Origin: CAZOEL01 sp964578835
GTDB lineage: Bacteria; Desulfobacterota; Syntrophobacteria; Syntrophobacterales; Syntrophobacteraceae
DNA: 20,091 bases
Direction of reading: 5' to 3'
NCBI GenBank assembly: GCA_964578835.1
Contig: CAZOEL010000106.1
Location: forward strand, 1 to 20,091
The notes beneath the pieces are model-generated. The model made no database searches. It had not been told where the DNA came from and saw only the letters and a list, made by a program, of their open reading frames with translations. Position 1 is the stretch's first letter. Every line of letters starts with the position of its first letter. Position numbers and translations under genes: made by a program. This document shows, piece after piece, positions 1 through 8,684 of the stretch.

Positions 1-218
1 ATGCGCATAGTATATATCCTCGTATGTTTACATACTTTGGCTTTGATGATCAGAGTGAGAAGAGGTTGCTTTATTGCAATGGACCATACCGATGCCGCCA
101 GGTTGAAGACCTTTGCGCAAGGAACGTATGCATCCAGGATCAAAACGGAGGGAAGATCATGAATGAGGGCGAACTATACTGTAAACGGGTCTGATTTGGA
201 CTTCCCTGTGGCGGTTTT

Positions 219-271
219 GGGAGCGCGGGCGTCCCGCTCGCGGATGAAGCGGCCGGGATGGACGCGCTCCC
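219..271. repeat. Nested GC-rich inverted repeat
   Basis: The 9-base arms GGGAGCGCG (219-227) and CGCGCTCCC (263-271) are perfect reverse complements. A smaller hairpin lies inside them: GCGGG (225-229), loop CGT, CCCGC (233-237). GC-rich palindromes of this style occur as dispersed intergenic repeats in many bacterial genomes, but copy number elsewhere in this genome cannot be seen. No T-run follows, so it is a poor fit to an intrinsic terminator. Confidence 0.4.
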
Positions 272-639
272 GGGAAAAGTCCTGTTTTCATGCGTCCGAA
301 GTATACAAGAGCCATTTGAACGATCCTCTCTGCCAGAGTGTCTTTGGAATCCTGCGAGGTAGTCCGATATGAGTGAAGCCCTGGTGGATGTCAGCCAGAG
401 GCGGCGAGCCTCAAGGCGGCTTAAAGCGACGTTTTCGGGGTCAAAGACAGCGCTTTGAAATCGCTACGACGGGCTATTTTCGAAGCTTTCCCTTTCTGAG
501 TCGGCATATTGATTTGACCCGACGCGGGTCAGGCGGAAATGACTTTACCATCGCATTAAAAAAAGAAGGGCTTAGAGGTTTGAAAGAGATCTGTCGGATT
601 CCAATTTCCGCAATAACGCAAAAGTCACCTTTTCTTTAG

Positions 640-719
640 ACCACGAAAAGCACGAAATTTCATAAAGCGGAATGCCTCTCTTTCCAATTGTTGATCATAC
701 TTTTCGTGTCTTTCGTGGT
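640..719. repeat. Interrupted inverted repeat, 18-bp arms
   Basis: The arms at 640-657 (ACCACGAAAAGCACGAAA) and 702-719 (TTTCGTGTCTTTCGTGGT) are reverse complements with two mismatches and are separated by 44 nt. The 'CACGAA...TTCGTGG' type of repeat is seen as a dispersed element in a number of bacterial genomes, which is general knowledge and not checked here. It lies about 100 nt beyond the stop of the truncated regulator and could act as a transcription-blocking hairpin for the minus-strand operon, but that is inference. Confidence 0.4.
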
Positions 720-813
720 TCAAAAAGGGCTCAGCCGGGTGAGTTTTGCGCTATTGCCCAATATCATACTGATCGCTGACGAGCACTCGGGAGCGATTCT
801 GCGCAGTACTGAC

Positions 814-948
814 GGGAGCATTACCTGTTTGTTAATGGAAAGACCGGCAGATTGTGGCCAGCATTCACCAGGCCATACTGAAGCACCGTTTCAGGGTGGT
901 CGCCGGTTTGCCTCCTGATCATGTCATTAACAAACAGGTAATGCTCCC
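814..948. repeat. Perfect 24-bp inverted repeat flanking 87 nt
   Basis: Positions 814-837 are the exact reverse complement of 925-948 (24 of 24 bases). The right arm is coding sequence of the truncated response regulator, read on the minus strand as Gly-Glu-His-Tyr-Leu-Phe-Val-Asn. The left arm is an inverted copy of it and supplies the in-frame TAA (821-823) that ends the regulator ORF. An inverted duplication by template switching, or an invertible segment, would both give this picture. It could also fold into a long hairpin in the operon transcript. Confidence 0.85.
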
Positions 949-991
949 CATCATCATCGGCCATAAGTATGAGAAAATCAGGCTTCATCAT
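821..991 (-). pseudogene. Truncated CheY/Rcp1-like response regulator (N-terminal stump)
   Basis: This 56-codon ORF starts at an ATG overlapping the stop of the upstream kinase gene (ATGA arrangement), so it is translationally coupled as the third gene of the operon. It begins MMKPDFLILMADDDGEHY. The hydrophobic strand followed by ADDD is the beta1/acidic-pocket signature of a CheY-like receiver, here in the variant typical of small Rcp1-type regulators. A normal receiver is 120-150 residues with a phospho-acceptor Asp near 55-65, a Thr/Ser and a conserved Lys. None of these is present, because the frame meets TAA at 821-823 inside an inverted copy of the gene's own codons 15-22. After about residue 22 the sequence no longer resembles a receiver. 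It should therefore be phosphotransfer-dead. An alternative is a functional micropeptide, which I consider less likely. Confidence 0.7.
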
Positions 992-3900
992 AGAGCCCCT
1001 TTTTCGCTGTCATGCCTTGCCGGGAGTGTGACAATGAAGGTCGATCCCTCTCCCGGAGCACTCCTTACCGTGATGCTCCCGCCGTGGCGCTCGACAATCT
1101 TTCGGCATATGGCAAGCCCCATCCCGGTTCCCTCAAAGCTCGAATTGCTGCCGTGAAGCCGCTGAAACGGTTTGAAGATGCGATCAATATACTGCTCCTC
1201 AAAGCCTATGCCGTTATCTTCAACGAGAATCCGGCACGTACCCTCGGCCAAACTGGCCGAGATCTTGATGAGGGGTTTCTCACATCCTTTGCAGTACTTG
1301 ATGGAATTGCTCAGAAGGTTCTCAAAGAGCTGGCGAAGCTGCGCCGCATCGGCTTCAACAGCAGGCAGCCGGCCCACTTCCACCCTTGCTCCACTTTCCG
1401 ATATGCTCCTTTCGAGAGCGCTGAGGGCGTCCTCCACAATCGCCCCGAGCCCGATCGTCTCAAAAGGTTCGTTCCGTGATGCGATTCGAGAATAATCAAG
1501 AAGTGAGCGCAGCAAATCCGACATGCGCCTGGCCGATTTGGTAATCCGCATGAGGTAGTCCCGGCCCTGTTCTCCCAGAGCCTCCGCGTAGTCTTTTGTG
1601 AGCATGCTTTCGAAGGTCCGGATCTTTCTCAGGGGCTCCTGCAAATCGTGAGCGGCAATGAAGGCAAACTCCTCGAGCTCTCGGTTGATCCGCTCGAGCT
1701 TTGCCGCATAGTCCAGAAGCACATCTTTTGCCCGCTTTCGCTCGAGCTCGCCGGCTGCTCGGGCTCCGGCCAGCTTCAGTATGGATTCCGCCATACGCGG
1801 ATTGGACAAAGGCTTTCGCCCGATCAGGGCGATGAGCCCGATGGAACTTCCTTTCGAATCCCAAAGGATGGTCCCAACGTAGCTTTCAGCGTTCATCTCC
1901 TGGAGCGCCAGGTCATTGGGGAAACGGTGACGCACACCCTTAGGATGGCAGCAGATATGGTTTTCCATCATCTCCCCGCAGGGAGTGTCTTTGAGGGTGT
2001 AGGTCTGGTTGTCCTCGAATTTGCCGTCAAAGTAGACAGCCAGGGTTCGAGCGGAAAGCCTGTCTCCTTCGAGCCGGTCGATACAGACATAGTCCATCCC
2101 GAGACTCTCACCCAGGTATCTTGCAAGAGACTGAAAGAAGTTTTCTCCGGAAGCGGCCCAGCCGCACTGGGCCAGGAACGACTCCGTGTTCTCGATCAGC
2201 TTGCGCTCCGTAATGTCTCGAACCGAGCCCACACGGTAGAGAGGATGTCCCTCAGAGTCCGGAACGATGGCGATGAAATCGGAAAACCACCGGTAGGAGC
2301 CGTCCTTGTGCCTGAACCGATATTCGAGGAAACACTGGTTGTTGTCGGTTTCCAGGCATTCCTCCAGACACCTGCTTACGGTGGAAAGATCATCCGGGTG
2401 AAGAAGGCTCATCGCCTCATCGGCGCTCATCGCAAACATCTCTTCGGGAGCATAGCCCGATACGGTGCGGATAGCCGGACTCATGTAGTCGTAGCGGTCC
2501 GTTTGCAGATTGCGCCTGTAGGCTACATCGAGCGAGTTTTCGAGAACTTCCCTGAACCGCTGCTCGCTTTCCGCCAGAGCCGTCAGTGTCCTGGCAAGCT
2601 CCACCGTCCGTTCCTGAACCCTTAGCTCCAGCTCATCATGGGCTTTTCTGAGCTCCTCCTCCATCCGCTTTCGTTCGGTCACGTCATAGGTGATGCCAAA
2701 GACTTTCCTCACCCCGCCCGCTGCGTCCGTCAACGGAACATAGGTTACTTCCTGGATAAAGGTCCCGGAGGGAAGCTCTATTCTGATCTCCTTATGTTGA
2801 ACCTCACCGGTTGCGAATGCCTGCCGGAGCACAGGCAGGTAGGTGTCGGTCACCTGTGGAGAAAAGAGCTCTTCATCCCGGCGCCCGATGAGCTCCTGCT
2901 CCGCATAGCCGCTGATCTTGACGGCGCAGGAGTTGGCAAACTCGATGCGTCTTTCCTCATCGAAAATAATGAAGGGGCTGGGATAAAGGTCCACCGCCAG
3001 GCGGAACCGCTCCTCGCTCTCTCGCAATGCTTTTTCCATCCGCTTGCGCTCGGTGACTTCCTCGGCAACGACACTGATTCCAACGACTTCTCCCGAAGCC
3101 TTTTTCAAAGGCAGCCATTGCTCCACCCAATACCGCTCGACCTCGGGTTGACTCACGGTAGTGCCGCTGATTTCGACGTTGAGCTCCGCATTACCCGTCA
3201 GAAAAATCCGCTCTGCCAGTGCTTCAGCCGCCTCAGCCAAATCGGGAACTATGTCTCTCGGGGTCTTGCCGATGTGCTCTTCGGCCGGAATGCCGTTGAT
3301 CTGAGCCAACAGGTCATTGATGCGGATGAATCTGAGGTTTTTGTCAAAAACGCACATTCCGATGGGGGCGGATTTGTAGAGCGCCTCGATCTCTTCCAGC
3401 TGATCCTTGAGCTTTTCTTCCATGCGCTTCACGTCGGATACGTCCAGGCAATAGACCGCTATCCCTTCATCGGTGGGAGAGACGCTCACTTCCGTCCAGA
3501 TGTCGTGTGCCGGGTAGTAAGCCTGGAATCGGGTCGGGACCCGCTCGTTCATGGCCTTGTGGTAGTTTTCGAAACAGGCTGTGCCGACGGCTTCAGGAAA
3601 GAGCTCCCAGACGTTTCTTCCGATCAGTTCCTCACGGGACTTGTGGAACTGGCGCTCGGCTTCCGCGTTCACAAGGGTGAAGCGCCACTCGCGGTCCAGC
3701 ACGAAGAAGTTGTCCCGGATGCTTTCGATGATGTTCGATGTCCTCTCCTTCGCTTTTCTCAGCTCTTCGATGCCCACAAACATGGGCAGGGCCTTCTCGA
3801 TGGGAATCCTTTTCGAGCGAGCTTCTTTGAAGGCTCCCATGATAGCAGCGAGGAAATAGACTCCTCCCGCGTACTGAAAAGCCCTGCCTGTCCAGTTCAT

Positions 3901-4629
3901 GAGGCTTCCCAGATCTTTCAGGAAAAGCATCACCCCCAATCCCTGGGCAACGAGGAGCAGGGAAAGCGAGTACCAGTAGAGGAAGGACACTCGAGTCTTG
4001 AAGTGGATCTGCATAAAAATGAAAGAGGAGACCAGGAAGGCTGAGACGGCGCAGGAGAGAACCAGCTGCCGAATCAGGGTGGGTCCTTGCCCTGGAATGA
4101 AGAAGACAGGGGCGAGATCTTCCGTCGCGATCAATGCAGCAAAGCATACCAACAGGGCAGACACTCCATAGGTGGCCAGAACATGCAGCTTTCTTCTCTC
4201 AGGGCGCATGTAGTGACGGCCTCTGCCCGAGAAGCCGATCCAGGATGCCGCCAGGTTGAAGAGGGCGCAAAGGAAGAATCCGGTGTTGTAGACGGTAATG
4301 GCGTTGTTGGGGCCGCCGTAGCCGCGAATCACATAGCCCGTCAGGAAGCTCGAGAGACCCAGCGCCAGGAGACCGCACCCGAGGGAGAGAATCGTGGGCG
4401 ATCCACTCTCAGAGTAGGCTTTTGCCGCAAGAAAGGAGGCAACAAGAGGAGTAATGGTCAGGAACAGGGTATTCAGCGCAAGAAGCAGCGTCACCGACTC
4501 GCCGGGCCAACCGGAAGGGGCCAGGGGGAGCAAAGAGACGATGAAAAAATACGCAAGTGGCGGGATCAGTAAAAAACGCCTCACCTTTTCTTTCAACTCC
4601 TTTTCTTGCTCTATGCTGTCGGGCGCCAT
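988..4629 (-). CDS. Membrane-bound multi-PAS/GAF sensor histidine kinase
   Basis: This is a 1213-residue hybrid-sensor kinase without its own receiver. Residues ~20-265 contain about eight hydrophobic membrane segments and form a membrane sensory domain of MASE-like character that I cannot name. Four PAS domains follow at roughly 294-405, 415-530, 535-655 and 690-810; several end in the usual TERKRMEE linker. After them come a coiled stretch, a GAF domain (~815-965), HisKA and HATPase_c (~1095-1205). The phospho-acceptor is His994 in AAHDLQEPLRK, the H-box type of Cph1-like kinases. The N box (QLFENLLSNSIKYC), G1 (EDNGIGF) and G2 (GTGMGLAI) are intact, so the enzyme should be active. The start ATG has GGAGGA 8 nt upstream, placed at the end of the preceding kinase gene, 5 nt away. 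Its stop overlaps the start of a truncated response regulator. The signal sensed is unknown. Confidence 0.93.
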   Translation of the reverse strand: MAPDSIEQEKELKEKVRRFLLIPPLAYFFIVSLLPLAPSGWPGESVTLLLALNTLFLTITPLVASFLAAKAYSESGSPTILSLGCGLLALGLSSFLTGYVIRGYGGPNNAITVYNTGFFLCALFNLAASWIGFSGRGRHYMRPERRKLHVLATYGVSALLVCFAALIATEDLAPVFFIPGQGPTLIRQLVLSCAVSAFLVSSFIFMQIHFKTRVSFLYWYSLSLLLVAQGLGVMLFLKDLGSLMNWTGRAFQYAGGVYFLAAIMGAFKEARSKRIPIEKALPMFVGIEELRKAKERTSNIIESIRDNFFVLDREWRFTLVNAEAERQFHKSREELIGRNVWELFPEAVGTACFENYHKAMNERVPTRFQAYYPAHDIWTEVSVSPTDEGIAVYCLDVSDVKRMEEKLKDQLEEIEALYKSAPIGMCVFDKNLRFIRINDLLAQINGIPAEEHIGKTPRDIVPDLAEAAEALAERIFLTGNAELNVEISGTTVSQPEVERYWVEQWLPLKKASGEVVGISVVAEEVTERKRMEKALRESEERFRLAVDLYPSPFIIFDEERRIEFANSCAVKISGYAEQELIGRRDEELFSPQVTDTYLPVLRQAFATGEVQHKEIRIELPSGTFIQEVTYVPLTDAAGGVRKVFGITYDVTERKRMEEELRKAHDELELRVQERTVELARTLTALAESEQRFREVLENSLDVAYRRNLQTDRYDYMSPAIRTVSGYAPEEMFAMSADEAMSLLHPDDLSTVSRCLEECLETDNNQCFLEYRFRHKDGSYRWFSDFIAIVPDSEGHPLYRVGSVRDITERKLIENTESFLAQCGWAASGENFFQSLARYLGESLGMDYVCIDRLEGDRLSARTLAVYFDGKFEDNQTYTLKDTPCGEMMENHICCHPKGVRHRFPNDLALQEMNAESYVGTILWDSKGSSIGLIALIGRKPLSNPRMAESILKLAGARAAGELERKRAKDVLLDYAAKLERINRELEEFAFIAAHDLQEPLRKIRTFESMLTKDYAEALGEQGRDYLMRITKSARRMSDLLRSLLDYSRIASRNEPFETIGLGAIVEDALSALERSISESGARVEVGRLPAVEADAAQLRQLFENLLSNSIKYCKGCEKPLIKISASLAEGTCRILVEDNGIGFEEQYIDRIFKPFQRLHGSNSSFEGTGMGLAICRKIVERHGGSITVRSAPGEGSTFIVTLPARHDSEKGAL

Positions 4630-4634
4630 GGCTA

Positions 4635-7600
4635 TTATCCTCCAAGATCGATAGAAGGCGAGACCTTATGAGCGACGGGTGACGAGGGCTTCAGCATCTT
4701 CCTTGAAGGCAACCCGATGATGAACCGCGAGCCGATTCCGGGCTCGCTTCGCGCCGTGATGCTTCCTCCGTGTCTTTCCACGATCTTTTTACAGATGGCA
4801 AGGCCCATGCCCGTTCCTTCGTAGGCGCTCCTTCCGTGCAGCCTCTCGAAAGGGGCAAAGATTTTCTCCAGGTACTTCTCGTCAAAACCGATGCCATTGT
4901 CCTCGACGGTTATCGTGCAAGCTCCGGAACTATCCTCGGAGCAGTGGACTTTTACGACCGGCTTTTGGCCTTCCTTATGGAACTTGAGTCCATTGCCGAT
5001 GAGGTTCTGGAAAAGCTGTCGCATCTGGGTGGGATCGGCTTCAACGACCGGGAGCTCTCCTAATTGCACTTCCCCGCCGGTACTGGAAATCCTCACTTCG
5101 AGGTCGGAGAGAACATCCCGAACGATTGAGGACAGCTCAACCCGTTTGAAAGGCTCTGCCCTTGAGCTCACCCGTGAGTATTCAAGAAGCGATTTGAGAA
5201 GGATCTGCATCCGGTCTGTCGCACCAAGCCCAAGCATCCGGTTGACGTAGTCTTTGCCGCTTTCGCCCAGGGTATCTCCATACTTCTGTTGGAGGATATT
5301 CCCGAAGGTGCTGACCTTTCTCAGAGGCTCCTGCATGTCGTGGGAAGCTATGGAGGCAAAATCCTGAAGGGCCTGATTGCTCTCTTGCAATCTTTGGGCA
5401 TATACCTGTAGTTCCTCACTTGCCTCTTTCTGCTTTGTGTGCTTCCACATCCCACTTAGTAGCAGGTTCATCTGCTGCACATCGGTAGAGTCGTACCCTT
5501 CCTCTTTGTTGGCCACCACCCCAACAGCCACAATCCTTTCCCCATCGAAGACCGGAACACTCAAGAGCCTACAGATCTCTACATGCCCTTCGGGGTAGCC
5601 CCTTTTGGCCTCATGGGGAGAAGCGTAGTCATTGAGCATCACAACGTTTCGCTCCCGGATGCACTGCGCCCAGACACCTGCTGAATGGGTCGGAAAATGA
5701 AGGGGCTTATCTAAGATAGAGCACTCCTTCATGGCAGATTGGGACCAGGAGTGCACGAGGGTTGCGGACTCATCTGCATTCATAAACCCTATCCAGGCCA
5801 TCTTGCTACTGGTAAGCGTCACCAGATGCTCGAGTACAAAATCGGCTATCTCTTTCCTCGAGGAATCGCTCATCTTGCTCAACTCGTAGAGCGCCTCGAA
5901 GCGTGCCTCATCGAGCTGGAGGATCTGATTGGCTCTGATGAGCCCAGAGGTCCTCTCCTGAACCCGAATCTCCAGCTCATCTCTCGATCTTCGAAGCTCC
6001 TCCTCCATATGGTTGCGCTCGGTCACATCGGTTTGCACACCGTCCCAGATGAGGCGACCATCCGGCATGCAGCGCGGCCGGGAGTGCAACTGCATCCAGC
6101 GCAGCTCCCCATCGGGTCTCTTCATCGGCACTTCCATATCGAAGTCCGAGAGCTCCCGCGCACTGCGCGCCTCGGCTTCGATGAGCCGCTCGTAATACTC
6201 CCGGGGTATTTGGCGGTGAAGCGTGTCCGCATCACAAAGCACGTCTTGCACGCTCACACCGTTGAGCCGTTCGATCCCGGCGCTGAAGTAGAGGAATCGG
6301 ACACTGCCGTCGGGTTCACGGGCATATTGATAGACGGCGCTCTCCGGCAGGTTGTCCCCCAGCAGACGCAGACGCTCCTCACTCTCCCGCAGAGCCCGCT
6401 CCGCTTCGAATCGTTCCGTGATATCCAGGAAAGAGCCGATGAATTGCCGGACCTTTCCTTCTTCGTCCCGCTCAAAGACCGTGTCTCTCGAGAGACACCA
6501 TATCCAGCGACCATCGATCGTCTTGAACCTGTATTCCACCTCGATCGTCTCTCCATCGCGCGCTTTCCGCATCTCGTCAAGATGGTTGGCAATGGACGGC
6601 GAGTCATCCGGGTGAAACAGGGAATGAAGCCTTTCCGCGGACAGAAGGTGATGCAGGGTATAGCCGGTAATGCGGGTGTAAACGGGGTTGATGTAGACGT
6701 TTCTCTCTTGCTCCAGATCATAGATGTAGAGCCCGTTTAGAGATGACTCTATTACTTTTCGGGCAAAGTGCTCTCTTTCCAGGAGCTCTTCTTCCATTCT
6801 CTTGTGTTGAGTGATGTCGTTTACCAGGACGACCATTCCCCGCACATGGCCTTCCTCATCGATGTGAGGAATGTAGCTTCCCAGGATGTGGCGGGCTCCT
6901 CCATCTTTGTAGGGGGCCAGCCGCTCGTAGGAGACCCGCTCCCCGGAGAGGGCCGCATCAAAATAGTCCCGGAGCGTTTCAAATGCCGTATCACCAAGTA
7001 CATCTCGAACATGCTTTCCGTAAATCTCGGAGCGGGAGCGCCCGAACCACTCCTCGTAGGCTTTGTTGTTGAACCGGTAGCGGAAGTCTTTGTCGATGTA
7101 GGAGATAAGGGCGGGAACTGAGTCTATCACGAGGCGAAGTTGCTCCTCGCTATGGCGCAGCGCTTTCTCTGCTTCTTTTCGCCCGGTGATGTCACGAATG
7201 GCGGTATACCGGAAGACTCCATCGTTGCCCCGGACGCTCTTTCCGTGGGCTTCAACGGTCGCTATTCCACCATCCTTGCAGACCACCCGATGCTCGGTTA
7301 CGCTTTCCCTCTCGGAAAAAATATTGTCCAGCACACGATCGCACTCCTCGGCAAGCAGCAATGCTGCAACTTCCAATCCGATCAACTCGGATCGATCGTA
7401 GCCGGTGATGCTGCAAAGCTGGTCGTTGACATCCAGGAAACGACCGCCTTTCGTTATGGCAATGCCTTCAAACGTTGCCTCCGAGAAGGTCCGGAACCGC
7501 TCCTGGCTCTGCCTCAGACTCTTCTCGCGGCATTGCAACTGCTCGGCCATCGTGTTGAAAGCACCGGCAAGGTCTTCGAGCTCGGCAGGGCCCGTGGCTG

Positions 7601-8651
7601 TGACTGGATGGCCCGTTTCTCCGCGACCAAGGGAGAGGGCATGCTTTTGAAGGTTCGCTACCGACCGGGTGATCTTTCGGGATAGAGCAAGGGCAACCAG
7701 AAAGGATATCAGCGAAACGAGCAGGGTAAGCGATATCTGCTTTGCAGTATCTGAGATGATCGGCCCCAATACCTCGTCTTCAGCGCGGCTTGCGGCGGCT
7801 ACCCAACCAATGGACGAGACGGGAATGAACCCAACCAATCGTTTCTTTCCCGTCGCTACAGACGTAACGGTTGAGGCAACCTCTTTTCCCTTGAGCGCGT
7901 CCTCAATTTCAGGATAAATCTTCAGCCAGTTGCGCTGCTCCCAACTGTACCCTGAGCTAGGATAACGATAGACGTGTATTCCCTTGCTGTCTACAAGACT
8001 TACTCCCGCATCCTTTGTGCGCTGAATGGCCAGCACCTTATCTAAATTGGCGGGGACCAGGCTGGCAAGAGCCATCCCGAGAAGGTTTCCGTTTTCATCC
8101 CGGAAGGATCGAACTATGCCGAAAATAGGCTCTCCCTCTTCTCTTTTCAGCTTTGAACCCAGCAAGTCCGTTACCAGCCAATCCCGTCCCGATCCAATTT
8201 CCTTGAAATAGGGCCTCTCAGAGATATCCATCCCGATGACCTCGGGATTGCTGGATGCAATCACATATCCCCGCGGATTCACCCATAGGAAAGCTCTCAC
8301 TGCAGGAGAATCCTTGGCGCTCTCATCGAGAAGCCTGGTGAATTCAGACGGTGAAAGCGGAGGGGAGGCTGTAGCTGCAATGCCGATGGCAAGCTCCTGG
8401 CGCAGTACGTCCTTCACAAAGGCATCAAATGCCGTGGCCAGTGCCCGGCCAACTTCAAGGTTCGCCTGAAGCTCAATGTTTTTCCTGTACTGGTAGCGTT
8501 CATAGCTGAAGTAAGCCTCAACGAGCAGAATGGGAACGAGCACGAGCAGTAAAAGGACGATGAGCCTTCCGTGCATGCTGGAAAAGGGCAGGCGCCTTGA
8601 CGAAGTCTCCGATGCTTTTTTTATCTGGGAGGTGGAAGATTCTTCACTCAC
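4635..8651 (-). CDS. dCache-HAMP-multi-PAS-GAF sensor histidine kinase
   Basis: This is a 1338-residue kinase if translation starts at the GTG at 8651, which has AAAGGA about 9 nt upstream. An in-frame GTG at 8684 and an ATG 25 codons inside are alternatives. A TM helix (~30-52) and a second (~304-322) bracket a ~250-residue periplasmic dCache-like sensor. HAMP (~322-375), then PAS domains at ~384-500, 507-622, 634-745 and 764-880, a coiled linker, GAF (~917-1064), HisKA and HATPase_c (~1210-1310) follow. The phospho-acceptor is His1104 in ASHDMQEPLRKV. The N box (QLFQNLIGNGLKFH), EDNGIGF and GTGMGLAI are intact. It is a clear paralogue of the next gene over its C-terminal half and is co-transcribed with it. 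A small-molecule periplasmic ligand (organic or amino acid) is typical for dCache, but the ligand cannot be told from the sequence. Confidence 0.92.
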   Translation of the reverse strand: MSEESSTSQIKKASETSSRRLPFSSMHGRLIVLLLLVLVPILLVEAYFSYERYQYRKNIELQANLEVGRALATAFDAFVKDVLRQELAIGIAATASPPLSPSEFTRLLDESAKDSPAVRAFLWVNPRGYVIASSNPEVIGMDISERPYFKEIGSGRDWLVTDLLGSKLKREEGEPIFGIVRSFRDENGNLLGMALASLVPANLDKVLAIQRTKDAGVSLVDSKGIHVYRYPSSGYSWEQRNWLKIYPEIEDALKGKEVASTVTSVATGKKRLVGFIPVSSIGWVAAASRAEDEVLGPIISDTAKQISLTLLVSLISFLVALALSRKITRSVANLQKHALSLGRGETGHPVTATGPAELEDLAGAFNTMAEQLQCREKSLRQSQERFRTFSEATFEGIAITKGGRFLDVNDQLCSITGYDRSELIGLEVAALLLAEECDRVLDNIFSERESVTEHRVVCKDGGIATVEAHGKSVRGNDGVFRYTAIRDITGRKEAEKALRHSEEQLRLVIDSVPALISYIDKDFRYRFNNKAYEEWFGRSRSEIYGKHVRDVLGDTAFETLRDYFDAALSGERVSYERLAPYKDGGARHILGSYIPHIDEEGHVRGMVVLVNDITQHKRMEEELLEREHFARKVIESSLNGLYIYDLEQERNVYINPVYTRITGYTLHHLLSAERLHSLFHPDDSPSIANHLDEMRKARDGETIEVEYRFKTIDGRWIWCLSRDTVFERDEEGKVRQFIGSFLDITERFEAERALRESEERLRLLGDNLPESAVYQYAREPDGSVRFLYFSAGIERLNGVSVQDVLCDADTLHRQIPREYYERLIEAEARSARELSDFDMEVPMKRPDGELRWMQLHSRPRCMPDGRLIWDGVQTDVTERNHMEEELRRSRDELEIRVQERTSGLIRANQILQLDEARFEALYELSKMSDSSRKEIADFVLEHLVTLTSSKMAWIGFMNADESATLVHSWSQSAMKECSILDKPLHFPTHSAGVWAQCIRERNVVMLNDYASPHEAKRGYPEGHVEICRLLSVPVFDGERIVAVGVVANKEEGYDSTDVQQMNLLLSGMWKHTKQKEASEELQVYAQRLQESNQALQDFASIASHDMQEPLRKVSTFGNILQQKYGDTLGESGKDYVNRMLGLGATDRMQILLKSLLEYSRVSSRAEPFKRVELSSIVRDVLSDLEVRISSTGGEVQLGELPVVEADPTQMRQLFQNLIGNGLKFHKEGQKPVVKVHCSEDSSGACTITVEDNGIGFDEKYLEKIFAPFERLHGRSAYEGTGMGLAICKKIVERHGGSITARSEPGIGSRFIIGLPSRKMLKPSSPVAHKVSPSIDLGG
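4638..4643 (-). promoter_or_regulatory. Strong ribosome binding site of the second kinase
   Basis: GGAGGA on the minus strand overlaps the final Gly-Gly codons of the upstream kinase and sits 8 nt before the ATG at 4629. It supports both the start choice and the coupled translation of the two kinases. Confidence 0.75.
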
Positions 8652-8684
8652 GATGATCAATCCTTTGGTGGGACGAAAGCACAC

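Larger units (their letters stand above)
1..813. other. Gene-poor stretch at left edge
   Basis: I see no convincing intact gene here. The open frames are short, have no family resemblance and lack good ribosome binding sites. The region contains a nested hairpin at 219-271, a 7-bp palindrome with a 3-nt loop at 515-531, and an interrupted inverted repeat at 640-719, each described separately where useful. A 19-base identity to the neighbouring kinase gene lies at 91-109 and may be a remnant of a paralogue. The sequence gives no indication of a tRNA or a CRISPR array. Confidence 0.6.

Noticed and set aside
515..531. TGACCCG-ACG-CGGGTCA hairpin as an intrinsic terminator
   Set aside because: No T-run follows on either strand and no gene ends nearby. 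Could be an operator half-site pair, but nothing supports that.
838..924. Flipping the 87-nt segment between the 24-bp arms as a phase-variation switch that restores the receiver
   Set aside because: I translated the flipped version: it reaches a stop after about 13 codons and does not read as a receiver, so a simple on/off switch for that gene is not supported.
854..1156. 100-codon plus-strand frame overlapping the regulator stump, considered as a REP-associated transposase (RAYT) relic
   Set aside because: The short stretch with a His-x-Ile motif does not match the conserved RAYT catalytic pattern, and the minus-strand receiver reading explains the region better.
1648..4044. Long plus-strand frames (325 and 468 codons) opposite the second kinase
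   Set aside because: They lie wholly antisense to a well-supported kinase gene with intact motifs. Their products show no family features and are codon-bias shadows.
5739..6740. 333-codon plus-strand frame opposite the first kinase
   Set aside because: It is antisense to PAS and GAF coding sequence with no motifs; a shadow frame.
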